Source: an uncultured Actinomycetes bacterium
GTDB taxonomy: Bacteria; Actinomycetota; Acidimicrobiia; Acidimicrobiales; Microtrichaceae
Length of the DNA stretch: 64,000 bases
Reading direction: 5' to 3'
Assembly: GCA_903852755.1 (NCBI GenBank)
Contig: CAINRS010000139.1
Coordinates: 1-64,000, forward strand
In this document: in pieces, positions 9,175-17,745 of the stretch
How the letters are laid out: every line of letters starts with the position of its first letter
Numbering within the stretch: position 1 is the stretch's first letter
The notes under the pieces: generated by a model
Database searches by the model: none
Seen by the model: the letters and a program-made list of their open reading frames with translations, nothing else
Told to the model about the DNA's origin: nothing
Position numbers and translations under genes: made by a program

Positions 9175-9197
9175 TCCTCGGAGCCCGGTCCGGTCGG

Positions 9198-10934
9198 TCA
9201 GCGGATCAGCAGGCCGGGTTTCTCCACGACCCGGCCGACGAGCCGTTCGTCGGGCACCAGAGTCGCCGTCCCTCCACCGCTCACGGCGAGCTGGTACGAG
9301 ATGAACTGCGCCGACTGCTGGCCCCACGTGCCGCCGCCCGTGAGCGAGAACGGCTGTGCGTTGGGCGTGAAGAACACGCCCGAGAGCATCACGCCGGCAC
9401 CGCCCGCCATGGAGAACTTGCTGGAGGTGAGCTCCGACCAGTACGCGAGCCCACTGAAGGGCCCCTCGGTCGGTGCCAGCCAGATCGGTGGTGCGCCACC
9501 GGCGACCTGCAGGTACCCGTTCGCCATGATCACCGCCGTGCGGTTGACGTTGAGCACGCCGCCGGTGACCTTCCACTCGCCGTCCCGCTGGTAGACCCAC
9601 GCGGCCCGGGCACTCGAGGAGGTGGTGCACGGGGTGGTCACCAAGGGCGGCAGGCACGATGCCGACATGGTGCTCGTCGGGTTGGCCGTGTTGAAGTTCA
9701 GCGCCCCGCCCGTCATGTTGAGCGCGTTGTCCATCACCACGTTGCCCCCGGCGAAGGTGACGGTGGTGCCGTTGCCGATGGACAGGCCGTTGTTGCAGTC
9801 CACCCACCAGTTGCCGGTCACGGTGATGGTGCCCGTCGGGTTGCAGCTGTAGGAGGCCCTCCACCGCTGGAACCCCGAGGGTGCGCCGCTCGTCCCCACG
9901 GCGGTGCGCAGATTGTCCAGGTAGGGCGGCGCAGCGGTCGGGCAGCCCTCGATGGCGAGCGAGTAGAAGTTCGGGTAGGTCGACTTGCAGTTGAACCGCC
10001 AGTCGACCGGGGCGCGTGTGGCCCGGGCCGGCTGGTTGGTGGGGGAAGGTGCGAGTCGGCCGGCACTCACGTCGGCCGACGAGCACGCCGGTGGCGAGCA
10101 CGAGGTCGACCCCGGCGGTTGGGCGAACAGGGTGATCTGCCCCGGGGAGTCGCCCGAGGTCGGGACCGCCTCGAGCTTGGAGCCGGTGCCGCTCGCCGAG
10201 ATGGTGACCTGGTTCGACGAGCACGCGCTGCCGTCGGAGTCGACGGCGATGAGTCCGGGCAGGTCCGAGGTGCCCGCGGTCAGCTGCGACCCGCCCGTCA
10301 CGCTGAGCGGTGTGCACCCGGTCGGGTCGAGGAGCCACAGCGCCGGGACGTCGGCGGTGGTGACCGGCCTGCCCAGCACGGTGGCCGACCGGGTCACCGA
10401 GGTCTCGTCGTTGCCGGTGATCCCCCCGAAGGCCGTGGACTGCTCCGACGTGACCTCGACGGTCATGCGTCGGCACGCGGCACCGTCGTTGGGCCACGGT
10501 CCCGTGGTGCCCGACACCGCGATGGCCGTGTCGGTGACGGGGTAGCGGATGCGCAGCGTGACCCCACCCGAGGTCGTGGTGGCCGTGCTCACGGTCCCGG
10601 GGCTGCTGCACGCCGCAGCGGGGATGGCGGCGCAGAGCCCGCTCGCCGAGGTCGACGAGAGCTGGGCGATGTTCGAGCGGAGGTTGTCCACCGCGGCCTC
10701 GCAGCCGTCCCTCGGGTCGTCCCGCCCCAGGGCCGGTCCGGCGGCGAGCGCGGCGAGGTCCACCGAGGACTGCGCCGAACCGGCCCGGGACCGGGCCACG
10801 CCCAGGTCGAGCACGAACGCCGCAATGAGCAGCAGCGCGACCATGCTGATCGCCACCAGGGGGACGACGGCGCCCCGTTGGTCACGCCCTCCGGCCCGTC
10901 GGTGCAACCACCGGGCGGGGAACGACCGGCTCAC
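9198..10934 (-). CDS. TadG-like pilus assembly protein with long C-terminal extension
   Basis: A 578-residue protein. Residues 10-45 contain the TadG/TadE-type segment: RDQRGAVVPLVAI followed by one transmembrane helix. The outer part contains many Cys and, at about 330-500, Gly/Asn-rich stretches such as GNGTTVTFAGGNVVMDN and TGGALNFNTAN that look like beta-helix rungs. TadG-like proteins belong to the Flp/Tad pilus system, where they act as minor pilins or envelope components. The GTG start overlaps the TadE stop (GTGA). No TadA ATPase, CpaB or TadB/C gene is in the window. The large beta-helix-like ectodomain suggests adhesion; that is inference. Confidence 0.75.
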   Translation of the reverse strand: MSRSFPARWLHRRAGGRDQRGAVVPLVAISMVALLLIAAFVLDLGVARSRAGSAQSSVDLAALAAGPALGRDDPRDGCEAAVDNLRSNIAQLSSTSASGLCAAIPAAACSSPGTVSTATTTSGGVTLRIRYPVTDTAIAVSGTTGPWPNDGAACRRMTVEVTSEQSTAFGGITGNDETSVTRSATVLGRPVTTADVPALWLLDPTGCTPLSVTGGSQLTAGTSDLPGLIAVDSDGSACSSNQVTISASGTGSKLEAVPTSGDSPGQITLFAQPPGSTSCSPPACSSADVSAGRLAPSPTNQPARATRAPVDWRFNCKSTYPNFYSLAIEGCPTAAPPYLDNLRTAVGTSGAPSGFQRWRASYSCNPTGTITVTGNWWVDCNNGLSIGNGTTVTFAGGNVVMDNALNMTGGALNFNTANPTSTMSASCLPPLVTTPCTTSSSARAAWVYQRDGEWKVTGGVLNVNRTAVIMANGYLQVAGGAPPIWLAPTEGPFSGLAYWSELTSSKFSMAGGAGVMLSGVFFTPNAQPFSLTGGGTWGQQSAQFISYQLAVSGGGTATLVPDERLVGRVVEKPGLLIR

Positions 10935-11470
10935 TGCTCGAACCGGCTGACCGCCGTGCTGGTCAGCGACAGGGTCTGGGTGGTGATGATCGCCTGGATC
11001 TCGGCCGGCTTGGTCACCGTGACCTGCACGCGACGGCCCGAACCGGTCGAGCTGTCGGTGGCGCAGGTCGCAGTGCCCCCGGCCGTGGTGAACCCGGTGC
11101 CGATCGCGGCGGTCTGGGCACCAGTGCCCGAGACGAGCGCCACGCAGACCTGATCGGTGGACAGCGACCCGTCCGAGTTGGCGACCACCTGTGCCCGTAC
11201 GTACTGCGCCCACGTGGATCCGCCACAGCGGTCCGTCGGCGTGCACTGGGTGGTGGGCAGGACCGCGCCCAGGCGCGCACCCTCACGGGCCGCTCCGGTC
11301 AGGGTGATCTTCTGGTACACGGCGATGCCGCCGGTGGTGATCCCGAGCATCAGGGCCAGGAGGACGGGCAGGATCAGGGCGAACTCGACCAGCGCCGCGC
11401 CGCGTTGCTCGCGGCGGGCCGCCACGAGTCGACGTCGGACCATGCGGTGGACGGGCGTCTCGGCGGGCAC
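10931..11470 (-). CDS. TadE-like pilus assembly protein
   Basis: A 179-residue protein with the motif RGAALVEFALILPVLLALM at residues 23-41, a prepilin-like junction (Gly-Ala followed by Glu in the hydrophobic stretch) that defines TadE and TadG proteins. An external domain with paired Cys (TQCTPTDRC; about residues 75-80) follows. It is translationally coupled to the TadG-like gene downstream. TadE is thought to be cleaved by the TadV peptidase and to help pilus assembly. GTG 11470 is the longest start; a shorter ATG start at MVRRRL is possible without affecting the domain. Confidence 0.82.
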   Translation of the reverse strand: MPAETPVHRMVRRRLVAARREQRGAALVEFALILPVLLALMLGITTGGIAVYQKITLTGAAREGARLGAVLPTTQCTPTDRCGGSTWAQYVRAQVVANSDGSLSTDQVCVALVSGTGAQTAAIGTGFTTAGGTATCATDSSTGSGRRVQVTVTKPAEIQAIITTQTLSLTSTAVSRFEQ

Positions 11471-11534
11471 CCGGTCCCATCGGCAGATCCGGGCCCCGGA
11501 TTGAGCAATCAGTGGGCCGGACGACCCAGTCGGC

Positions 11535-12137
11535 TCAGGTGTCGAGCACCGCAGTTGCGATCAGGGCCACGCCGAACAGGGCGAACATCGCAGCGGCGAC
11601 GAAGCGGATCACGTTCCGGGGCAGGCGGGCCCCGGCGACGGCGCCGACGACGACCGCCAGGGCGTCGGCGAGCACCATGCCGGCGCTCGCCCCCAGCCAG
11701 GTGCCGAGCGCTCCGTTCTGGGTGGCGAGGGTGACGGTGGCGAGCATGGTCTTGTCGCCGAACTCGGAGACGAAGAACGCCATGCCGGCGGTGAGCAGTC
11801 CGGAACGTCGCCCGGTGCCGGTGTCACCCGAGGCCGCTGGTTCGTCGGCCACGTCCGGGTCCGGATGGTCGTCGTCACGGTCGAGCAGGGTCCAGAGTGC
11901 GAACCCCAGGAAGGCCACCCCGGCGACGACCTGGATGGGTCGGGTCGGGAGGCGGTCGCCGACGAAGGAACCGATGCCCACCGCCAGGCCCTGCAGCACC
12001 AGTGTCGCCGCGGCGATGCCGGCGAGCACCGCCCACGGTCGGTAGCGGGCCGCGAGCGTCATGGCGAGCAACTGGCTCTTGTCGCCCAGCTCGGCGACGA
12101 ACACGACACCGAACGCCACGGCGAGACCCTGCAGCAT
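11535..12137 (-). CDS. GDT1/TMEM165 family (UPF0016) cation transporter
   Basis: A 200-residue six-helix membrane protein built from two inverted repeats. Each repeat carries the family motif E-x-G-D-K-S/T: ELGDKS near residues 16-21 and EFGDKT near 124-129. Members export Mn2+ or exchange Ca2+/Mn2+ for protons. An acidic, soluble loop (DRDDDHPDPDVADE, near 85-98) joins the halves. ATG at 12137 with a -10 box nine bases upstream. Only 30 bp separate it from the upstream DMT transporter gene, leaving no room for the yybP-ykoY manganese riboswitch that often controls this family. Confidence 0.9.
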   Translation of the reverse strand: MLQGLAVAFGVVFVAELGDKSQLLAMTLAARYRPWAVLAGIAAATLVLQGLAVGIGSFVGDRLPTRPIQVVAGVAFLGFALWTLLDRDDDHPDPDVADEPAASGDTGTGRRSGLLTAGMAFFVSEFGDKTMLATVTLATQNGALGTWLGASAGMVLADALAVVVGAVAGARLPRNVIRFVAAAMFALFGVALIATAVLDT

Positions 12138-12146
12138 GCGGGTGTG

Positions 12147-12152
12147 ACCCTA
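12147..12152 (-). promoter_or_regulatory. -10 box (TAGGGT) before the GDT1-type gene
   Basis: On the minus strand TAGGGT ends nine bases before the ATG at 12137. It sits in the short space after the DMT transporter stop codon, so the GDT1-type gene may have its own start site within the tandem pair. Confidence 0.5.
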
Positions 12153-12167
12153 CTGTTGGCCGGCCCG

Positions 12168-13085
12168 TCAGGTGCTGGTCGACTCGAGGGTCGTGGCGTG
12201 CTCCTCGGGTTCGCCCGGATCCCTGGCCAGCCACACGCCGACGGCGACGCCCACGACGACCATGCCGAGCACCTGGACGGGGCCGATCGGCTGGTCGAAC
12301 ACGATCGCAGCGCCGATCGCCACGGCGAGCACCTCGCCGAGCGACAACGCCGAGGAGGCGGCCACCGACAGGTGGCCCTGGGCGAGCGAGAACAACAGGT
12401 GGCCGGTTCCGCCGACCAGCACCATCGCCGCGACCGACCGCCAGCCGGGCGCCGTCGGCACGAACGCATCGTTCCCGACCACCACCGCGATCGGGAGCAC
12501 GGCGACCGCTGCGATCCAGAGCATCGAGGCCTGGAACTCGAGTGGTGACTGCGTGGCGCGGGCGCGCTTGGTGCCGAGCACGTAGACGATGTTCGCCGCC
12601 ACGCCGGCGACGGCGAACAGGTCGCCCCGGAGCGACCAGTCGCCGGAACGGGACGAGGAGCCGAGCACGACGAGCACCGTCCCGAGCACGGCGACGGCGC
12701 TCGAGGCCCAGAGCAGCCGTCCCAGTCGGTGGGAGGTGCGGTGGGTCACAGCCGCGAGCACCAGCGGCTGCAGGCTGCCGATCACCGTGGCCGAGACCAG
12801 CGTGGTCGTCTGGAACGCCACGAACAGGAACACGATCGACAGGCCGAAGCCGACGCCGCCGAGCGCTCCCGTGCGGAGGTGCGCCCACGACGGGCGGCGA
12901 CCCTGCAGCAGGAGGATCGACTGGTAGACGACCGCCGCCAGCAGGCAGCGCCAGAAGGCCAGCACCGGACCGTCGAGCGGCGAGGCCCGGGCGATGAGTC
13001 CGCCGCCGGCCCAGCAGATCGTGCCCACCAGCAGGATCGGGCCCGCCCAGCGGGCGGCGAAGCTGCGCGTCGTCGTGGCGGTCAC
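12168..13085 (-). CDS. EamA/DMT family transporter
   Basis: A 305-residue membrane protein with about ten hydrophobic helices in two EamA repeats (residues about 10-145 and 160-295). The second repeat ends with VQVLGMVVVGVAVGVWLA, a usual final-helix pattern. DMT exporters move metabolites or amino acids; the substrate is unknown. A short acidic/Thr/Ser tail ends the protein. The frame remains open for 75 more codons upstream, but that part is Arg/Pro-rich with no helices, and a -10 box six bases before GTG 13085 favours the shorter form. Confidence 0.85.
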   Translation of the reverse strand: MTATTTRSFAARWAGPILLVGTICWAGGGLIARASPLDGPVLAFWRCLLAAVVYQSILLLQGRRPSWAHLRTGALGGVGFGLSIVFLFVAFQTTTLVSATVIGSLQPLVLAAVTHRTSHRLGRLLWASSAVAVLGTVLVVLGSSSRSGDWSLRGDLFAVAGVAANIVYVLGTKRARATQSPLEFQASMLWIAAVAVLPIAVVVGNDAFVPTAPGWRSVAAMVLVGGTGHLLFSLAQGHLSVAASSALSLGEVLAVAIGAAIVFDQPIGPVQVLGMVVVGVAVGVWLARDPGEPEEHATTLESTST

Positions 13086-13091
13086 CGACGC

Positions 13092-13097
13092 ACGGTA
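13092..13097 (-). promoter_or_regulatory. -10 box for a leaderless mRNA (TACCGT)
   Basis: On the minus strand TACCGT ends six bases before GTG 13085 of the DMT transporter gene. Confidence 0.6.
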
Positions 13098-13150
13098 CCG
13101 ACCATCCCGGTTGTGCCCGAACCCAGATGGCGTGGGGCCGGTCCGGCGGT

Positions 13151-13156
13151 CAGACT
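13151..13156 (+). promoter_or_regulatory. -10 box for a leaderless mRNA (CAGACT)
   Basis: CAGACT ends six bases before the GTG at 13163. It lies inside the longer reading that begins with ATG 13127, so it argues for the internal start. Confidence 0.45.
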
Positions 13157-13162
13157 CCGGTG

Positions 13163-14269
13163 GTGGTGCGACTCGAGACGCTCGGCGCCCTCGTGCCCGG
13201 GCCGGCCGCGGCCGGTGTGGACTGCCTGCAGGCGAACAACAACCTGGACCTGGTCCGGTTCCGGGATCGACTGTGGCTGGTGTGGCGGACGGCGCCGAAC
13301 CACTTCGCATCCGGCGCAGCGCGTCTCGAGGTCAGCTCCGCCCCCGGGCCCGACGGACCGTGGCGCCACGAGCACACGATCCACCTGGGCGCCGACCTGC
13401 GCGAGCCCCGGTGGTTGGTCGACGGGGACCGTCTGCACCTGTGGTTCATGCGGTTGGGCACCGACCCCAAGCGGTTCCAGCCGAGTGGGGTGTTCCAGGT
13501 CTCGACCGACGGCCGCGTCGCCGCCGGCGCGTCGGGGACCTCGTGGAGCGACCCGGAACTGGTCGTCGGACCGGACTCGGTGCCGTGGCGGGTGCGTCGA
13601 CTCCGGGGCCGCTGGGCGATGGTCGGCTACCGGGGAGCGGAGCGCATGTACGGACCCCGTCCGGTCGACCCGACGGTCGAGGTCCGCTGGAGCGACGACC
13701 TGGCGACGTGGTCGGAACCGGTGGAGATCCACCACGGCGGGACCGAGTGCGAGCTCGTGGAGCTCGCTGACGGCCGGATCGTCGGGGTGACCCGCAACGA
13801 GGGGCCCTCCCGCCGGGGCGGCGACCTGCTCGTCGGCGACGATGTGGGGTCGCTGACGGTGACGCCGATCCGGCGGAAGCCGGACTCGCCGAACCTCGTC
13901 CTCTGGGGGGGTGAGCCGTACCTGTTCGCCCGTCGGCAGGTGGCCCACGACGGCGCCTACGACCTGACACCCGACCGGGTTCCCGGAGCGCTGGCGATCC
14001 GGTTCGACCAGGCGGTGTGGTCGCTCACCCGGAAGCGCAGCGCGCTCTACCGGATCCACCCGGACGGACCGTCCCTCGAGTGGGTGCTCGACCTGCCGTC
14101 CCGCGGGGACTGCGCGTTCACCGCCGTGGTCGAGGAGCCCGACGGGTCGCTGCTGGTGGCCGACTACAGCTCACCGGCGGGTGCGGGCGACGTGGCGTGG
14201 ATCCGTGGGCAGCTCCGGCCGACCGGGATCGCCCTGCACCGGCTCACCCGCGACGACCCCGCGGGCTGA
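13163..14269 (+). CDS. Beta-propeller protein, sialidase/glycosidase-like
   Basis: A soluble protein of about 368 residues without signal peptide or membrane helix. It reads as repeated four-stranded blades, each with a Trp-rich pattern of the kind seen in five-bladed glycosidases and sialidases: LDLVRFRDRLWLVWRT, EPRWLVDGDRLHLWFMR, SWSDPELVV, VEVRWSDDLATWSEPV, GEPYLFARR. No complete catalytic set (sialidase RIP motif or Asp-box repeats) is certain, so it may bind rather than cleave sugars. Three consecutive GTG codons (13160, 13163, 13166) follow an ATG at 13127; 13163 fits the upstream -10 box. It is divergent from the DMT transporter and convergent with the ABC permease. Confidence 0.6.
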   Translation: MVRLETLGALVPGPAAAGVDCLQANNNLDLVRFRDRLWLVWRTAPNHFASGAARLEVSSAPGPDGPWRHEHTIHLGADLREPRWLVDGDRLHLWFMRLGTDPKRFQPSGVFQVSTDGRVAAGASGTSWSDPELVVGPDSVPWRVRRLRGRWAMVGYRGAERMYGPRPVDPTVEVRWSDDLATWSEPVEIHHGGTECELVELADGRIVGVTRNEGPSRRGGDLLVGDDVGSLTVTPIRRKPDSPNLVLWGGEPYLFARRQVAHDGAYDLTPDRVPGALAIRFDQAVWSLTRKRSALYRIHPDGPSLEWVLDLPSRGDCAFTAVVEEPDGSLLVADYSSPAGAGDVAWIRGQLRPTGIALHRLTRDDPAG

Positions 14270-14306
14270 GCTGCGACCGCACATCGCCCGGGAGTGGCGT
14301 CACCGG

Positions 14307-15098
14307 TCAGCCGCCGGACAGGTCGCGCCGGTCGAACACCGGTGCCGCTGCGGCGACGGCCGCGATCGCCACGAGCGGCATGAGCGCTGCGAGCTCGGGC
14401 AACGACGGGCCGATCGGTCCGTCGACGATGGCCTGGTACACCGGCGACAACCACCGGTAGGGCCGTACCCCCTCGACCAGCTGGCCGACCAGGTAGAGCA
14501 GGTAGGCGGCGACCGCCAGACCTCCTCCCGCTGCCACCGCCGCACTGCGTCGGCCGGTCGCCGCCCCCACGGCGAGTGCCACGGCGCCGAACTCGATGCC
14601 GAGCAGCGTGACGAGCACGGCCGCCCGTGCCGCCGGGATCACGCCGACGTCCATGCCGGCCAGCGCCGAGCCGACCAGGATCGACGCCCACAGGACGGCA
14701 CCGAGCACGGCGACGCCCACGGCGAGCGCCGCCGCCTTCTGCAGCAGCACCGACGTCCGGGACGTCGGGGTGACCACCACCAGCTCGAGCAGTCCGTCCT
14801 GCTCCTCGCCGGCGACGAGCCGGGCGCCCCGGCCGATGCCGTAGACGGCGAAGATCGCCGGGATCACGATGCTGAACAGCTCGCCGTTGAGGAACCCGGT
14901 CCCGGTGCCGTAGTCGGCGACGTTGAACGCCTCCTTGAGCGGCTCCGGGTACTGGGCCAGCAGGGCGTCGATGTCCATCGACTGCATCGACGGCCAGATC
15001 GCCGCCATGACCCACACGCACACCGCCACGCCGATGCCCCATCCGACGAGCCCGCGACGCATCCCGTACAGCGACCGGCCCAGGGTCGTCCGCAGCAT
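14307..15098 (-). CDS. ABC-2 type transporter permease
   Basis: A 263-residue permease with six hydrophobic helices and the ABC-2 pattern of a large extracytoplasmic loop after helix 1 (about residues 40-70: SMDIDALLAQYPEPLKEAF) and the conserved GEEQDGLLELVVVTPTSR coupling segment near 105-125. It pairs with the ATPase encoded directly upstream; the start codon shares a base with that gene's stop (TGATG). Such pairs export drugs, lipids or polysaccharide precursors. The substrate is unknown. Confidence 0.88.
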   Translation of the reverse strand: MLRTTLGRSLYGMRRGLVGWGIGVAVCVWVMAAIWPSMQSMDIDALLAQYPEPLKEAFNVADYGTGTGFLNGELFSIVIPAIFAVYGIGRGARLVAGEEQDGLLELVVVTPTSRTSVLLQKAAALAVGVAVLGAVLWASILVGSALAGMDVGVIPAARAAVLVTLLGIEFGAVALAVGAATGRRSAAVAAGGGLAVAAYLLYLVGQLVEGVRPYRWLSPVYQAIVDGPIGPSLPELAALMPLVAIAAVAAAAPVFDRRDLSGG

Positions 15099-16033
15099 CA
15101 GTGGTCCTCGTACAGGTGGAGGAACACGCCGGCCAGGTCGACCTCGTCGGCCACCACCCGGTCGACACCCCAGGGTGCGGCCAGCTGGAACAGCGCCGCC
15201 ATCGACCCCTCGACGACGACCTCGACCCCACCGTCGGACGGTGCTGCGCTGATGACGCCCTCGGTCGCGCGCAGCGCATCGAGGTCGGCGGGGGAGTGCG
15301 TGGTCAGCACGACGCGACGTCGGGTCCGGTCGGTCAGCTCGGCGACGCTCGTGGTGGCGACCAGTCGACCACCGCGCACCACGGCCACCACGTCGGCGAC
15401 GTCCTCGACCTCGCTCAGGACGTGCGAGCTCAGGAACACCGTCCCGCCGCGGTCCCGGGTCTCCCGCAGCAGGTCCAGGAAGGTCCGCTGCACGAGCGGA
15501 TCGAGCCCCTGGGTCGGCTCGTCGAGGACCAGAACCTGCGGCCGGTGCATGCAGGCCTGGACGATGGCGACCTTCTGCCGGTTGCCGTGCGACAGCGTCC
15601 CGATCCGTCGGCCGAGGTCCAGGTCGAACCGCTCGACCAGCTCGTCGCGGGCCTGCGGGTCGACCCCGCCCCGCAGCGCCGACAGGTGGTCGAGGTACTG
15701 CCGGGCGGTCAGGTCCGGATCGATCGAGACGTCCCCGGGGAGGTAGCCGACGACCCGGTGGACCTGCCTCCGGTCGCGCACGACGTCGTGGCCGAGCACC
15801 TCGGCGCGTCCCGACGTGGGTCGCAGCAGGCCGAGCAGGAGCCGGATGGTCGTCGACTTGCCCGCACCGTTGGGCCCGAGGAAGCCGAAGATGCACCCTG
15901 GTCCGACCTCCAGGTCGAGGTGGTCCAGGGCGACGGTGTCGCCGAACCGCTTGGAGAGCCCCACGGTCCGGATCACCGGGGCACCGGTCCTCCCCGGCCC
16001 GGCCGGTGCTGCAGCGGACCGGGTGGGGCTCAC
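15098..16033 (-). CDS. ABC transporter ATP-binding protein
   Basis: A 311-residue ATPase of the drug/natamycin-type exporter group. Walker A GPNGAGKST (near residue 53), signature LSHGNRQK in place of LSGGQ (near 147), Walker B VLVLDEPTQGLDP (near 166) and the switch His in LSSH are all present. A C-terminal domain of about 75 residues, with beta-rich THSPADLDAL and VEVVVEGS segments, is typical of the CcmA/DrrA type. It powers the permease encoded next. A leaderless start at GTG 16033 is indicated. Confidence 0.92.
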   Translation of the reverse strand: MSPTRSAAAPAGPGRTGAPVIRTVGLSKRFGDTVALDHLDLEVGPGCIFGFLGPNGAGKSTTIRLLLGLLRPTSGRAEVLGHDVVRDRRQVHRVVGYLPGDVSIDPDLTARQYLDHLSALRGGVDPQARDELVERFDLDLGRRIGTLSHGNRQKVAIVQACMHRPQVLVLDEPTQGLDPLVQRTFLDLLRETRDRGGTVFLSSHVLSEVEDVADVVAVVRGGRLVATTSVAELTDRTRRRVVLTTHSPADLDALRATEGVISAAPSDGGVEVVVEGSMAALFQLAAPWGVDRVVADEVDLAGVFLHLYEDH

Positions 16034-16039
16034 CCCGTC

Positions 16040-16045
16040 ACGCTA
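16040..16045 (-). promoter_or_regulatory. -10 box for a leaderless mRNA (TAGCGT)
   Basis: On the minus strand TAGCGT ends six bases before GTG 16033, at the head of the two-gene ABC exporter operon. Confidence 0.6.
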
Positions 16046-16095
16046 CCGGCACCGTCGGCTGCGCCCTCCGGGACCAAGGGCCGTCCGGAGTCGGG

Positions 16096-16890
16096 TCAGC
16101 GGGTGACGTCGGCGACGACCTGCACGGCGTGGTACTCCCACTCGACACCGGGATCGCGCGCCGCGCGGGCGAGGTCCGACTCGAGTTCGTCGAGCTCGTG
16201 CTGCTCGGCGGCGCCGGCGGCGATCATCGAGCGCGCGCCGGAGCGGAGCAGGTCGGTGACGTACTCGATCAGGACGTGGCGACGGTGCGGTTCCTCGGCG
16301 CTCGTCACGACCGCCACGTCGTGTCGGTGGCGCAGCTCGGCTCCGGCGTCGGTGACGAGCCCGCCGAGTCGGCGACCCACGTACGGGTCGCCACCGCCAT
16401 CGGCCTGCACCCGGCAGAACCGGTCCCACCAGCGGGTGACGGAGGGAAGCTCCGGGTGGAACGCGAACGTGGTGTTGTCGACCTCGGTGCACACCAGGAC
16501 ACCGCCGGGCCGTACGACCCGCACGGCTTCGGCGAGCACCGCTGCGGGGTCGGGGACGTGCTCGAGGACCCAGATGGTGACGGCTGCATCGACCGAGTCG
16601 GCCGCCAGCGGGAGTCGGGTGGCGTCGGCGCGCAGCACCCCGGCGGTGGACCCGACGCGGCGGCGCGCCGCAGCGGCGTGCGACGGCGACAGTTCGACGC
16701 CGAGCAGGTCGAGTCGGGGACGACGGTGGTGGATCTGTGCGAGCTGCGCCCCGACCCCGCAGCCGAGCTCGAGCAGGCGACCCCGCTCGGGGAGGGGCAG
16801 GTCGGCGAACACGGCGTCCGCCAGCACAGCGGCCTGGTCCCAGAGCCGCTGCTCCTCGTCGGCACCGAACCCGTGGATGTACCCGCTCAC
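16096..16890 (-). CDS. Class I SAM-dependent methyltransferase
   Basis: A 264-residue Rossmann-fold methyltransferase. Motif I LLELGCGVGAQ (near residues 40-50), an acidic residue ending strand 2 (LLGVELSP), motif for strand 4 VDAAVTIWVLEHVPDP and post-motif VVRPGGVLVCTEVDN are clear. The C-terminal half is less conserved and should hold substrate specificity. The target is not identifiable; small-molecule or lipid methylation is most usual for this group. GTG 16890 is supported by a -10 box eight bases upstream. Confidence 0.87.
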   Translation of the reverse strand: MSGYIHGFGADEEQRLWDQAAVLADAVFADLPLPERGRLLELGCGVGAQLAQIHHRRPRLDLLGVELSPSHAAAARRRVGSTAGVLRADATRLPLAADSVDAAVTIWVLEHVPDPAAVLAEAVRVVRPGGVLVCTEVDNTTFAFHPELPSVTRWWDRFCRVQADGGGDPYVGRRLGGLVTDAGAELRHRHDVAVVTSAEEPHRRHVLIEYVTDLLRSGARSMIAAGAAEQHELDELESDLARAARDPGVEWEYHAVQVVADVTR

Positions 16891-16898
16891 GGCGAGGG

Positions 16899-16904
16899 AA
16901 TCTA
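16899..16904 (-). promoter_or_regulatory. -10 box for a leaderless mRNA (TAGATT)
   Basis: On the minus strand TAGATT, a near-consensus hexamer, ends eight bases before GTG 16890 of the methyltransferase gene. Confidence 0.6.
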
Positions 16905-16961
16905 CGCATCGGTGGCCCGGCCGGGTGATCGGCCCGGTGCCCCGTGGTCGACGAGCAGCGG

Positions 16962-17717
16962 TCAGCGGGCGGCGTCGACGAGCCGGGCGACGGCGTCGAG
17001 GTCGAATGGGTCGCCCGTCATGACGATCAGGTGGTCGGCGCCCGCCGCTGCGTACGCCTCCCACCGCTCGTCGGTGGGTTCGATGGCGACGGTGCGCTCG
17101 ATCTCGGTCGGGTTCCGCCCGACCCGTTCGCACCACTCGTCGAGGACGCCGTTCAACTCGGCGAAGTGCTCGGGAGGGCCGAAGGTGTTCCAGCCGTCCG
17201 CGTGCTCGGCGACGAGCCGCAGGGTGACCTTGCGGCCCGATCCGCCGATCAGGACGGGGAGTGGACCGATGGGGCCGGGTTCGAGGGCGCCGAGCCGGGC
17301 CCGGATGACCGGCAGGTCTCGCTCGAGGTCGGCGAGCCGGCCGCGGGCGGTGCCGAACTCGTAGCCGTACTCGTCGTAGTCGCGCTCGAACCACCCGGAC
17401 CCGATGCCCAGGGTGAACCGGCCGCCACTGATGTGGTCGATGGTGCGCGACATGTCGGCGAGCAGGTTGGGGTTGCGGTACGAGTTGCAGGTGACGAGCG
17501 CACCGAGCTGCACCCGCTCGGTGCGTGCCGCCGCAGCGGCCAGCAGCGTGTACGCCTCGAAGTGGGCGGCGTCCGGGTCGCCGTAGAGCGGGTAGAAGTG
17601 GTCCCAGTACCAGACCGAGTCCACACCGATCTGCTCGGCGGCCACGGCACCGTCGAGCAACCGCTCGACGGTCGTGGCCTGGGGGTGGAGCTGGACACCG
17701 ACTCGGAGGTTGGTCAC
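16962..17717 (-). CDS. LLM class F420-dependent oxidoreductase
   Basis: A 251-residue TIM-barrel flavoenzyme-like protein of the luciferase-like monooxygenase superfamily. Recognisable elements are LRVGVQLHPQ at strand 1, VWYWDHFYPLYGDP (the D-H-F pattern of F420-using members), LVTCNSYRNPNLLADM, and ISGGRFTLGIGSGWFERDY near residues 95-115. It is shorter than the usual 290-340 residues but runs through the last helix, so it may be a compact subtype. The coenzyme assignment comes from family resemblance. The GTG start is 28 bp from the TetR regulator stop, so the two may be cotranscribed. Confidence 0.85.
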   Translation of the reverse strand: MTNLRVGVQLHPQATTVERLLDGAVAAEQIGVDSVWYWDHFYPLYGDPDAAHFEAYTLLAAAAARTERVQLGALVTCNSYRNPNLLADMSRTIDHISGGRFTLGIGSGWFERDYDEYGYEFGTARGRLADLERDLPVIRARLGALEPGPIGPLPVLIGGSGRKVTLRLVAEHADGWNTFGPPEHFAELNGVLDEWCERVGRNPTEIERTVAIEPTDERWEAYAAAGADHLIVMTGDPFDLDAVARLVDAAR

Positions 17718-17745
17718 CCGCGGGCCAACCCAGCGGTGCGGCCGG

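Noticed and set aside
12138-12167. Manganese riboswitch before the GDT1-type gene
   Set aside because: Only 30 bp separate the gene from its upstream neighbour, far less than a yybP-ykoY aptamer needs.
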